Source: Chloroflexota bacterium (GTDB lineage Bacteria; Chloroflexota; UBA11872). From it: a DNA stretch of 64,000 bases. Where the stretch lies: assembly GCA_026707285.1 (NCBI GenBank), contig JAPOXD010000027.1, positions 1-64,000 of the forward strand, read 5' to 3'. Positions 1 through 7,612 of this stretch are shown here, piece after piece. Below the pieces are notes generated by a model. The model ran no database searches and was not told where the DNA came from. It saw nothing but the letters and a program-made list of their open reading frames with translations. Each line of letters starts with the position of its first letter. The first letter of the stretch is position 1. Made by a program: the position numbers and the translations under genes.

Positions 1-88
1 AACCCCAGCCGAGGTCTTCTGGGATCAACCGTTGCACTTGAAATGTGAATCCACCTTCCCCCCTCCGCGGGAATGACGGAGGGAGCGG

Positions 89-1780
89 TCAGTCGGCGGG
101 GTCGAGCGGGGCGACGCGGAGGGTGCGGTTGCGACGGTAGGTGACCTGACCCGGTCCGGCCCCGCGAATCGCGCGCACGTGACGGCGGCGGGTGACGTCC
201 ACGTCAACGGCCGTCGCGGCGTGGGCGGCGCTGAGATGCGCGGCCAGACGGGCCACGGCGTGAATCAGCTCGGGCGCCGGGTCGTCGCCAGGATCGCGCA
301 GCAGGACATGCGCTCCGGGCATGTTGCGGGCGTGAAACCACAAGTCGTCGGGGGCGGACTCCTTGAACGTGAGGCGGTGGTTTTCGGCCGCGGTGCGGCC
401 GGCGAGCACACGATGTCCGCGAATGCGGCGTTCAAACGGCGTCGCCGGTTCGGCTCTTCGCTTGCGACGCGGCCGGCGCAAATGGCCCGACTCAGCCAGG
501 AGCGCTTCGATCTGGCGCGAGACGGCCGGTGAATCCGACCGCCGGAGGTCGTCCGCGGCTTGCCGCAAAAACGCCAGGTCCAACTCAGCCCGCCGCAGGC
601 GTCGCGGAACCAGGCGCGCGGCGCGCTTCAAGTCGCGATATCGCGCGAAATAAGTTTGGGCGTTGGCGCCGACCGATTTGGCGGGATCGAGCTCGAGCCG
701 CTGTTCGTTCACCTCGAAGAGCGCGGCGCCGGGCGGTATCAGGTGCGCGCGCTCCAGCAGGGCCGTACCGGCGGCTCGCGCCGCGCTGATCGCGGCGCCT
801 GTTGGGGCCGCCGTGCGCAGCGAAGCGATGCGACGCTCGACCCGTGCAATGGCCGCATCGAGAGGCTCCAGCACGCGCGACTTCACCGTATCGACGGACG
901 ACGCCGGCTCGTCCGCCTCGTAGAAGGCCTCCAGCGCCTCGCTCATCGAGCCCGCCGGTTGGCAGCGGCGGTCCAGGTGAGTGAGCGGGTAGGCGGCGAA
1001 GGCCTGCCAGCCGCTGTCGATCGGCACCAGGCAGGGATGCGTCGCGCCGGCATCGACATCCGTTGCGATTTCGCGCAGCGCCCCGAGCACGGCCGGCCAG
1101 GCGGAAACATCGAGGCTTGGCGTACTGGGGGCGACATCCGCGCGCGTCAGCGACTCGCGGGCGAGCGTGGGGCTCACGCCGGCCACGGCCTGCAGCAGCG
1201 CGCGCCAGGCCGGCACGCCGGGAGCGGTTCGCGCCGCGACGTCGCCGGGCGAGGCAATGCCAGGGGCGGGCAGGGACAGGCGAGCGGGTGGCTCGTACGG
1301 CGCCCGCGGCATGATGCGGCGGCGCCCTTCTTCGCCCGGGACGCGCCGCAGCGCATCGCGGATGAGCCCCCGGTCGTCCACCAGGATGACGTTGGCCTGG
1401 CGGCCGATGATCTCCACGATCAGGCGGTGCTCAATCACCGGCCCGTCGGAGTCCGGGCGCGCGCGCACCTGCAACTCCAGCACGCGCTCCATGGGCAGTT
1501 GCGTCGCCGCGACCAAGCGACCGCCGCGCACCCACTTGCGCAGCAGCAGGAGCAGCGGACTCGCCGGGGCCTTGCCGGCATGGAGGCGGCCGCCGACGAA
1601 ATGCGCCCGCGAATTCACGGGGCCAGCCTGGATCAGCAGGTGATTGGCGGCGCGCTTGGCATAGATCTCGAGGCCGACCTGGTTGGGCTCGGGCGACACG
1701 ACGCGCTGAATGCGTCCGCCGACGGCCCGCTCCTCGATCTCGTGCCGCACTGCCGTCAGCGTGAGGACATCGAAGTTCAT
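89..1780 (-). CDS. rqcH: RqcH/NFACT family ribosome quality control protein
   Basis: Predicted NFACT-family protein (RqcH/Rqc2), which in other bacteria binds stalled 50S-peptidyl-tRNA complexes and adds C-terminal alanine tails. The 563-residue length is usual for the family. The N-terminal NFACT-N region starts MNFDVLTLTAVRHEI and includes the IIGRQANVILVD segment near residues 130-140. A coiled middle follows. The C-terminal NFACT-R (DUF814) domain has the hallmark DLWFHARNMPGAHVLL segment near residues 480-497. The ATG at 1780 overlaps the stop of the upstream kinase gene by 4 bases (ATGA), so the two are probably co-transcribed. Assignment to the family is firm; the alanine-tailing role is inferred from the family. 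Confidence 0.93.
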   Translation of the reverse strand: MNFDVLTLTAVRHEIEERAVGGRIQRVVSPEPNQVGLEIYAKRAANHLLIQAGPVNSRAHFVGGRLHAGKAPASPLLLLLRKWVRGGRLVAATQLPMERVLELQVRARPDSDGPVIEHRLIVEIIGRQANVILVDDRGLIRDALRRVPGEEGRRRIMPRAPYEPPARLSLPAPGIASPGDVAARTAPGVPAWRALLQAVAGVSPTLARESLTRADVAPSTPSLDVSAWPAVLGALREIATDVDAGATHPCLVPIDSGWQAFAAYPLTHLDRRCQPAGSMSEALEAFYEADEPASSVDTVKSRVLEPLDAAIARVERRIASLRTAAPTGAAISAARAAGTALLERAHLIPPGAALFEVNEQRLELDPAKSVGANAQTYFARYRDLKRAARLVPRRLRRAELDLAFLRQAADDLRRSDSPAVSRQIEALLAESGHLRRPRRKRRAEPATPFERRIRGHRVLAGRTAAENHRLTFKESAPDDLWFHARNMPGAHVLLRDPGDDPAPELIHAVARLAAHLSAAHAATAVDVDVTRRRHVRAIRGAGPGQVTYRRNRTLRVAPLDPAD

Positions 1781-2670
1781 CGTGGGTCGGGGGTCGGGGG
1801 CTCAGGGTCCGATGGGAAGGCGTCCCACCGTCGCTCGACCCAGTGGGTGGCGAGCGCGGCGGCGGTCTCCACGGCCTCGCCAAGCTTGCCCGTGCCCTGG
1901 AGGCTCACGAACAGCGCGGTCGCAAACACGTCGCCGGCGCCGGTTGGACTGGCGTCAGGCACCTGGCGGACGGGTATCTCCGAAATGCCACCCTCGGCGA
2001 ACACCTGCACCGACAGCGGCCCGCGGGTGAGCACGCCGATCGCGGCCCGCCGCAGATGCTCGATACCCGACGCTGGGTCGGCTGCAATGTCTTCGCTGCT
2101 CAGGACGAGCACGTCGATGGAATCCAGGAAGTCCGGGGCGTGGGGCCAGTCTCGACCGTGCACGGCGCCGTCGAAAGCCACGCGGCGCAGCAACCCCTGA
2201 GCCGTGAGGCCGGTGAGATCGGCGCGCGGCAGGCGGCCGAGCAGTTCGGGGCCGATTTCGCCGATAACCGGCGCCAAGTGCACGACCGAAGACTCCTGCG
2301 GCAGTCCCTTCAAGTCGTCGACATCGAGAGGCGCGGCGACCGCCGGCGCGTGCTGGGTACGGCCATGCGGGCCATACGTGTTGCGCATGGCGGTTGTCGC
2401 CGAAGCGGCGCGCGCGATCCACCGAATGTCGGGGCATGCCGCGGCCAGCGCGTGCGCGTCCGCCGCGGCGGCCCGCGTGAGCGCGGTGACGCGCAGCCCG
2501 AGGCGCTGCGCCGCGCGGCTGCCGTAGTACGCCGTTCCGCCGAACTCCCAGCCCGTCGGGTGGAGATCGCGGGTGACGTGTCCGATCGTCAGGTAGGTCG
2601 GGTCGAGACGCGGTGCAGCCACGCTAGAGACGGTCGGAGAAACTGCTCGCGATGGCGGCATCCGTGGCAA
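1777..2670 (-). CDS. PfkB/ribokinase-family carbohydrate kinase
   Basis: PfkB-family kinase, predicted to phosphorylate a sugar or nucleoside with ATP. The C-terminal PfkB signature SPTGAGDVFATALF is clear (residues ~241-254); it holds the catalytic Asp and the anion-hole Gly-Ala-Gly-Asp. Near the N-terminus the ...GHVTRDL... strand and the GGTAYYGSRAAQRLG segment fit the substrate-binding Gly-rich region. The length (297) is normal. The first ~23 residues precede the first core strand and look dispensable, so a GTG start at 2619 is possible. The stop overlaps the rqcH start by 4 bases. The substrate cannot be told from the sequence. Confidence 0.85.
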   Translation of the reverse strand: MPRMPPSRAVSPTVSSVAAPRLDPTYLTIGHVTRDLHPTGWEFGGTAYYGSRAAQRLGLRVTALTRAAAADAHALAAACPDIRWIARAASATTAMRNTYGPHGRTQHAPAVAAPLDVDDLKGLPQESSVVHLAPVIGEIGPELLGRLPRADLTGLTAQGLLRRVAFDGAVHGRDWPHAPDFLDSIDVLVLSSEDIAADPASGIEHLRRAAIGVLTRGPLSVQVFAEGGISEIPVRQVPDASPTGAGDVFATALFVSLQGTGKLGEAVETAAALATHWVERRWDAFPSDPEPPTPDPR

Positions 2671-2927
2671 TTCAGCGCAATGGCCGATCGGCCCCAGCGA
2701 GGGCGTCAGGCGCTGAGCCCCATCCTAGCCTTCCGCCTCCCGGAAATCCGTTGCGAACCCCTCCGTCATTCCGGCGGAGCCTGTCCCCGCGCAGGCGGGG
2801 AGCCGGAATCCAGTTCGGTCGAATCTCGAGGCGTGCCGGGTGCTTGGCGTCGGGCGGGTCTGAGACCCGCCCCTACCCGACTCTGCAAGGGCCCCTTCCA
2901 GAGCAAAGGGACCTGATCGGAGGTCGG
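2671..2927. other. Intergenic region holding a composite repeat
   Basis: No gene is supported here. The stretch lies upstream of the PfkB gene and downstream of jag. Its second half is an interspersed repeat (2761-2889), described separately; the first half shows nothing recognisable. Confidence 0.6.
2761..2889. repeat. Composite intergenic repeat, copy A
   Basis: Begins with CTCCGTCATTCCGGCGGAG, continues through an imperfect hairpin (CCCCGCGCAGGCGGGG) and GCCGGAATCCAG, then CGTCGGGCGGGTCTGAGACC, and ends CGCCCCTACCCGACTCTGCA. The same modules in the same order occur at 43616-43745 and, inverted and more diverged, at 62591-62714. The position just after a gene end (jag) is shared by copies A and B. 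The palindromic parts would fold as hairpins in RNA. Confidence 0.85.
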
Positions 2928-3803
2928 CTAAGCCTTCGGGCTGATCACGACCCGGCGCTCGTCGCCCTCGCCGATGCTGTAGGTGCGGACGCTTTCGTCG
3001 TCGGCCAGGGCCACGTGAATCAGCCGGCGCTCGTTGGCGGGCATGGATTCCAGCGTGACGGGCTCTTGGGTCTCGTCGACCTGGTCGGCCAGGGTCTCGG
3101 CGAGCTCGCGCAGGTGGTCCGCGCGGCGCGCCCGATAGCTGTTGACGTCGATGAGCACCCGGCACGGCTGGCCCAGCTGCCGTCCGGCCATGAGGTTGAT
3201 GAGGTAGCCAAACGACCGCAGCGTGGATCCATGGCGGCCGATCAGCTTGGAGAAGTCGTCGTCGCCGACGACGTTGTAGGCGAGCGGGTCCTCATCGACG
3301 AGCTCGATCTCGGCGATGAACCCCATGCGATCCAGCATGCCAACGAGCAGATCTTCGACGATGTCCTGCAGTTCCTCGCCGCTCTCAACCAGGGAGCGAG
3401 ACGCGCGTGGGCGGGGCGCGGGCTGCTCCGCGACGGGCTCTGCGACAGGCTCGGGCGCCGGCGGCTCGGCCGGAGGCGGATCGGCCGGGACCTCGATCGG
3501 CTCGGCGGCGCGTGCCGGCGGCTCCGGCTCGGGCTCGACCTGGGACTCGGTCTCGGCTGGGGGCTCGTGCTCCGCCTCATCGATGGTGGCGGAAAAGGGC
3601 CGCTCGCGGCGAACCACGCGCACGCGGGCCTCGGCGTCGCGGCGCAGCAGGCGCGAGCCGCCGCTGGACAAGATCTCCACGTCGACGTCGTCGATGGTGG
3701 CATTGAGCTGCCGCAGGGCCTGGCGCAGCGCATCCTCAACGGAAGCGCCGGCGGCCTCGACGCTCTCGGGAGCGTCGGAAGAGTCGGTTGGATGGTCAGC
3801 CAC
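2928..3803 (-). CDS. jag: Jag/KhpB (SpoIIIJ-associated) RNA-binding protein
   Basis: KhpB-type RNA-binding protein normally encoded next to yidC. Domain order: Jag_N at ~1-65, an acidic Pro/Glu-rich linker at ~75-135 that is unusually long, a KH domain with the GRHG loop (LIGRHGSTL), and a C-terminal R3H domain (MPANERRLIHVAL). I chose the GTG at 3801-3803 because GGAGG lies just upstream and because it overlaps the yidC stop by 8 bases; the frame is open to 3854, deeper inside yidC. Cells are predicted to make it together with YidC, RnpA and L34. The family assignment is firm; its RNA targets are unknown. Confidence 0.92.
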   Translation of the reverse strand: MADHPTDSSDAPESVEAAGASVEDALRQALRQLNATIDDVDVEILSSGGSRLLRRDAEARVRVVRRERPFSATIDEAEHEPPAETESQVEPEPEPPARAAEPIEVPADPPPAEPPAPEPVAEPVAEQPAPRPRASRSLVESGEELQDIVEDLLVGMLDRMGFIAEIELVDEDPLAYNVVGDDDFSKLIGRHGSTLRSFGYLINLMAGRQLGQPCRVLIDVNSYRARRADHLRELAETLADQVDETQEPVTLESMPANERRLIHVALADDESVRTYSIGEGDERRVVISPKA

Positions 3804-5436
3804 TGCGCCTCCTTCGGCGTCGTCGCCGCCGCGGGGTCGTCGCCACGCCCTCACCAGGGCTGCGGCTCGCGGCCTCGGTGGTTGCTGTGTCTTCCACGGC
3901 CTTGGCCGGGGTCGGGGCGTCCGGGCGGGCCGTCATGTCGCGGGCGATAGGCCAGTGCGCGGGAATCAGCGCGCCGGTTCCGGTGGTGAAGTACTGCTGC
4001 ACGATGGCAATGATGCTGGATATCACCCAATAGAGCACCAGGCCGGCCTGGAACGACCAGGCGAAGATGACCACGATGATGGGCATGAACTGCATGACGC
4101 GGTTCACCGTCGCTTGCTGGCCCTCGGCCGTCCGGGAGGCCATCATCCGCGCCTGCACGAATTGGAAGGCTCCGGCGAGCAGCGCCAGCAGCGAGATATA
4201 GAAGCCGCCCTGGCCGAATACGTCTTGCTGGATGGGAATGCGCGTGAACCCCGCGTTGCCGGCGGCGGTTTGGCCCTGCCGGCTGTCCCACCACTTCTGC
4301 ACGAACTGCTCGCCGTCGGACTCACCCGGCGCCCAGTAGACGTAGGCGTCGCGGGCGAGGAAGTAGTTCTCGTCACGCAGCGCCGCCACATTCGCGGAGA
4401 ACGCGCGGTCGGCGCCTTCGGCCTCGACGTTGACCATGCGCACGTTGTCATGCACGACCGGCCCGGAGATGCCCAGCGATCCAGGGTCGGCGATGAGCTC
4501 CGCGATGTAGTCCTCGACCGTCGCACGCAGCTGAATGATTCGTGGCGGTATGGGCTCGCCGTCGAGGAGCATTTCCGAAAGCAGGTTCCGGGTACCGATA
4601 TCGTTCCCGAGCCCAAAGATATTGATCGGGCCGGCGGGCAGGCCGAGCTGCGACCAATCGGTGATGTCGCCTCGCAGAATCTGGGCGGCTTCGGCCTTCG
4701 TGAGCCGCGTGAGCGGGCGATCACGCTCGACGACGAACGCGGCCGCCTGCACGAGCCGGGCCTCCGTGGTGCCCGGCGGGTAGTCGGCGAGCCCCTGTCG
4801 CTCTTCGACGAACGCCGCACTCGCGCGTCCGCCGCGGACCGCGGCCGCCGACTCGGCGGGGTCGACGGTATCGATGGTGAAGCGGAAATTGGCGTTCTGG
4901 CCGGCAAACTCCGCGGCAAGCTGGGACTCCAGCGGCGTGATGGGGAACGTCGTCGCCAGGTGCACGTCGGTGGGGGCCGTGGGGCTGGATTCGCCGAGGA
5001 TCGGGATCGTGGAGTCCTCGCGCGCCAGGTTGAACCAGAGGAATTGCTCGTTGAGAAGCCCCTGGCCGCTCAGCGTGAGAATGCCCCCGTAGAGCGCCAG
5101 CAGGATCGGCAGCTGCACGAAGATGGGCAGGCAGCCCGAGAGCGGGCTGACGCCCTGCTCCTTGTAGAGCTTCATCGTGGCTTGCGACTGCGCCTGGCGA
5201 TCGTTTCTGAACTTCCGGCGGATCTCCGCCATTTCGGGCTGCAGGACCTGCATGCGTCGCTGCGAACGAATCTGCTTGATGGTGAGCGGGATCATCAGCG
5301 TCCGAATCGCGATCGTGAACAGGATGATCGCGATGGCATAGCTGCCAACCCCATCGCGAATGAGATTGAGGACCTCGCTCAGCGGGTTGACGGCCCAGGT
5401 CTGCCAGGTTTCGCCGATGCTGGAAAAGAGTTCCAT
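3796..5436 (-). CDS. yidC: YidC/Oxa1 membrane insertase with inserted PstS-like binding domain
   Basis: Membrane protein insertase of the YidC/Oxa1 family. Segments: TM1 ~32-53, cytoplasmic hairpin ~54-98 (QIRSQRRMQVLQPEM), TM2 ~100-122 (LPIFVQLPILLALYGGI), TM3 ~408-432, TM4 ~449-465, TM5 ~466-482, and a basic tail ending in nine arginines (536-544) that would face the ribosome. Between TM2 and TM3, where this family normally has a short extracellular loop, lie about 250 extra residues (~150-400). They read like a periplasmic phosphate-binding (PstS-like, PBP type II) domain: an ITPLESQLAAEF helix, LTKAEAAQILRGDITDWSQL near 243-262, GNDIGTRNLLSEMLL at 277-291, and a terminal KWWDSRQGQ. At 546 residues it is roughly twice the size of a 5-TM YidC. 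The reading frame is unbroken, so I see no sign of an assembly join. The insertase role is firm; that of the insert is unknown. Confidence 0.93.
   Translation of the reverse strand: MELFSSIGETWQTWAVNPLSEVLNLIRDGVGSYAIAIILFTIAIRTLMIPLTIKQIRSQRRMQVLQPEMAEIRRKFRNDRQAQSQATMKLYKEQGVSPLSGCLPIFVQLPILLALYGGILTLSGQGLLNEQFLWFNLAREDSTIPILGESSPTAPTDVHLATTFPITPLESQLAAEFAGQNANFRFTIDTVDPAESAAAVRGGRASAAFVEERQGLADYPPGTTEARLVQAAAFVVERDRPLTRLTKAEAAQILRGDITDWSQLGLPAGPINIFGLGNDIGTRNLLSEMLLDGEPIPPRIIQLRATVEDYIAELIADPGSLGISGPVVHDNVRMVNVEAEGADRAFSANVAALRDENYFLARDAYVYWAPGESDGEQFVQKWWDSRQGQTAAGNAGFTRIPIQQDVFGQGGFYISLLALLAGAFQFVQARMMASRTAEGQQATVNRVMQFMPIIVVIFAWSFQAGLVLYWVISSIIAIVQQYFTTGTGALIPAHWPIARDMTARPDAPTPAKAVEDTATTEAASRSPGEGVATTPRRRRRRRRRSG
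4237..4989 (-). other. PstS-like solute-binding domain inserted in YidC (residues ~150-400)
   Basis: Predicted extracellular domain inside the YidC frame. It follows the PBP_like_2/PstS order: first strand and helix (HLATTFPITPLESQLAAEF), a second strand (FRFTIDTVDP), ASAAFVEERQ in the place of the usual D-I-G-x-A-S-R, VVERDRPLTRLTKAEAAQIL matching the classic N-P-V-x-x-L-T-x-x-x-L-x-x-I-F segment, RGDITDWSQLG matching G-x-I-T-N-W-x-x-L-G, GNDIGTRN in the place of D-x-G-S-G-T-R, and a final fold segment ending SRQGQ. Key phosphate contacts are altered: the GST-type motif reads ATT, the G-G-S-G loop is missing, and SGT became IGT. It may therefore bind another ligand or none. Confidence 0.75.
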
Positions 5437-5451
5437 GGCTCGGACCCGCGG

Positions 5452-5661
5452 CTAGGGCACCGGGTCGAAGCCGCCGGCGGCGAAGGGATGGCAGCGCGCA
5501 ATGCGTCGCAGCGCGAGCCACAGCCCGCGAGCCACGCCGTGGCGCTCGACAGCGACGGCGGCGAATTCGGAACAGGTCGGCTCGTAGATGCAGTGCGCGC
5601 CCAGCCCCCCGGAGAGCCACCGCTGGTAGCCGCGGATCACCGCGAGCACCGGACGCTTCAC
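5452..5661 (-). CDS. yidD: YidD membrane protein insertion efficiency factor
   Basis: Small YidD/UPF0161 protein that assists YidC-dependent insertion at the inner face of the membrane. The family's conserved stretches are all present: [29 protein letters not shown] and the terminal GGFDPVP, with the three expected cysteines region by region. I chose the GTG at 5659-5661, which overlaps the rnpA stop by 4 bases (GTGA) and gives 69 residues, a normal family length. The open frame to 5733 would run deep into rnpA. The order rnpA-yidD-yidC is the widely conserved one. Confidence 0.92.
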   Translation of the reverse strand: MKRPVLAVIRGYQRWLSGGLGAHCIYEPTCSEFAAVAVERHGVARGLWLALRRIARCHPFAAGGFDPVP

Positions 5662-6008
5662 GCCAGGCTCGGGACTTGTGCGGCGCGTGCCTGCGCCAAG
5701 GATTGGGCCACCGCCCCGGTGAGGCAGCTCCACGGCGCGTCAGCCACCGGCCGGCGCGCCTGCGCCACCATGTCGACGACCGGTTGCGGCGTCGCCAGGT
5801 GCGGACGAAACGCCGCGCGCAGGCGGCGACGCATGCGGTTTCGGGCGACCGCGGCGCCGAGCCTACGCGGCGTCGTGATGGCCAAGCGGGTCGTCTCCGC
5901 GCGGCCCGGCGCGACGAACAGCACGAAATAGGGGCAGGCCACGCGCGTTCCACGGCGCCGCACGCGAGAGATGTCGGCGGCGCGTCGCAGCCGATGGCGG
6001 CTGCTCAC
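5658..6008 (-). CDS. rnpA: Ribonuclease P protein component
   Basis: Protein subunit of RNase P, which works with the RNA subunit to mature the 5' ends of tRNAs. At 116 residues the length is typical. The RNR signature is [15 protein letters not shown] (~54-68), and the N-terminal [16 protein letters not shown] matches the usual L-x-x-x-x-x-F-x-x-V-x-x-x-G start of the family. It sits between rpmH and yidD, the standard arrangement, about 48 bases downstream of rpmH. Confidence 0.93.
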   Translation of the reverse strand: MSSRHRLRRAADISRVRRRGTRVACPYFVLFVAPGRAETTRLAITTPRRLGAAVARNRMRRRLRAAFRPHLATPQPVVDMVAQARRPVADAPWSCLTGAVAQSLAQARAAQVPSLA

Positions 6009-6056
6009 GGCATGCCCGCGGCGACGGAGCCGCTGTCCATCCCGAGCGCCAGGAGC

Positions 6057-6191
6057 CTAGACCGCGAGCCGCTTGCGACCCTTACGCCGCCGGCGGCGAA
6101 GAATCGCGCGCCCGGACCGGCTAGACATGCGGGCACGAAAACCGTGCTCACGCTTGCGTTTGCGAACCTTGGGCTGGTACGTGCGTTTCAT
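6057..6191 (-). CDS. rpmH: 50S ribosomal protein L34
   Basis: A 44-residue, highly basic protein starting [18 protein letters not shown], followed by [20 protein letters not shown] and RKRLAV. This is the full conserved length and sequence pattern of L34. The ATG is at 6189-6191 and the TAG at 6057-6059. No clear Shine-Dalgarno sequence precedes it. A TACACT hexamer on the minus strand at 6234-6239 is a possible -10 element. It is first in the rpmH-rnpA-yidD-yidC-jag series. dnaA, often found on the other side of rpmH, is absent here. Confidence 0.97.
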   Translation of the reverse strand: MKRTYQPKVRKRKREHGFRARMSSRSGRAILRRRRRKGRKRLAV

Positions 6192-6371
6192 CGGAGGGGA
6201 AGAGCGCGGCGACAAGACATGCCGCGGGGCTGAAGTGTAGCACCGGCGGAGCTCCGGACGGACTCAGCGTGCGGCGCGTGGGCGGTTCCCGAACCGCCAC
6301 TACCTGCCTCGATAGCCATCAAATGCGTTGCGGCCACACGCCGTCGGTGACAACAGAGCCGGCGCTCGGGG

Positions 6372-7493
6372 CTAGCCGCGCTCCGCCATGGGGGTGTAGG
6401 CCCGGTCCGTGTGCCCGATGTACTCGGCGCGGGGTCGGATCAACCGGTTGTCGCCGAGCTGTTCCAGCACGTGGGCGGTCCATCCGCTGGTGCGGCTCAT
6501 GGCGAAGATCGGGGTGAACAGATTCACCGGCAGCCCGAGCGCCGCGTAGACCGTGGCGGAGAAGAAGTCCACGTTAGAGTCGATCCCCTTCTCATCCATC
6601 ATCACGCGCTCGATCACCTGGGAAATCTCGAACCACTCCGGGTGGCCGGAGGTGCGGCTGAGCTCGCGGGACATGCCGCGAAGAATCGTGGCGCGCGGGT
6701 CGGCGGTCTTGTAGACGCGGTGACCGAAGCCCATGATGAGCTCGCGCCGGGCCAGACGCTCGCGCACCCAGTCCTCGGCTGCGTCGGGCGACCCGATTTC
6801 GATCAGCATTTCCATCACGCCCTGGTTGGCGCCGCCGTGAAGCGGACCGCGCAGGGCGCCGATGGCGCCGGTGACGGCCGAGTGCATGTCGGAAAGGGTG
6901 GCGGCAATCACACGGCCCGCGAAGGTGCTGGCGTTGAGCTCGTGGTCGGCCTGCAAGACCAGGAGCACGTCCAGGGCGCGGGCCGCGGTCTCGTCGGGGC
7001 GCTCCCCGGTGTACATCTGGAGGAACGCGTCGGCGACCGGGCCTTCCGCCGAGGTAATCGGCTCGTTGCCAGCCGCAAGCCGGGCGAAGGTGGCGACGAC
7101 GGCGGACACCTGCGCGAGCAGGCGCACCGACTTTCGGGCGTTGGCCTCCAGGGAGTTGTCGCCCAGGTCGGGATCAAACGCGCCCAACATGGAGACCCCA
7201 CTGCGCAGGGCGTCCATCGGCGGCGTTGACTGCGGGACGAGGCGCAGGGCGTCGACGACTGGCGGCGGCAACGCGTAGGCCGCGGACAGCTCGTTGAGCA
7301 GCCCGTCGAGCTGGCTCTGCGTCGGCAGCTCGTCGTGCCAGAGCAGATGCGCCACTTCTTCAAACGTGGCGTCACTCGCCAGATCGAAGATATCGATCCC
7401 GCGATAGGTGAGCTTGCCGGCCAGACCGTCGATCGAGCTGATCGCCGAGGTACCGGCCACGACCCCTTCGAGACCACCGGAACGACTGGTCAT
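6372..7493 (-). CDS. Citrate synthase family protein (citrate or 2-methylcitrate synthase)
   Basis: Condenses acetyl-CoA (or propionyl-CoA) with oxaloacetate. All three catalytic regions are visible: GPLHGGANQ (substrate His), GFGHRVYK (His) and SNVDFFSATVY (Asp). The length of ~373 residues matches the short type-II-like/PrpC group. I chose the ATG at 7491-7493, which follows GAAGGACAGGCG; the frame is open to 7535 without a better start. It stands alone between the rpmH cluster and an amidase. The sequence alone does not separate citrate from methylcitrate synthase. Confidence 0.93.
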   Translation of the reverse strand: MTSRSGGLEGVVAGTSAISSIDGLAGKLTYRGIDIFDLASDATFEEVAHLLWHDELPTQSQLDGLLNELSAAYALPPPVVDALRLVPQSTPPMDALRSGVSMLGAFDPDLGDNSLEANARKSVRLLAQVSAVVATFARLAAGNEPITSAEGPVADAFLQMYTGERPDETAARALDVLLVLQADHELNASTFAGRVIAATLSDMHSAVTGAIGALRGPLHGGANQGVMEMLIEIGSPDAAEDWVRERLARRELIMGFGHRVYKTADPRATILRGMSRELSRTSGHPEWFEISQVIERVMMDEKGIDSNVDFFSATVYAALGLPVNLFTPIFAMSRTSGWTAHVLEQLGDNRLIRPRAEYIGHTDRAYTPMAERG

Positions 7494-7612
7494 CGCCTGT
7501 CCTTCATTAACCGGGCGCGCCCGGCGTGCCGCCACCCGCCGATGCGGAGCACACGGAAGGCGGGGCCAGCCCGGCTGCGACCTTTTTCGGGGTCATGGTA
7601 GCCGATGGCGTG

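Noticed and set aside
560-2200. Long plus-strand frame of 546 residues across rqcH and PfkB gene
   Set aside because: It runs antisense to two genes with clear family motifs. Long open frames on the other strand are common in GC-rich DNA.
3316-5931. 871-residue plus-strand frame
   Set aside because: Antisense shadow of jag, yidC, yidD and rnpA, which all carry diagnostic motifs. The frame has no recognisable domain.
6192-6371. Candidate oriC/DnaA boxes beside rpmH
   Set aside because: No TTATCCACA-like boxes or AT-rich unwinding region could be found between rpmH and the citrate synthase gene.
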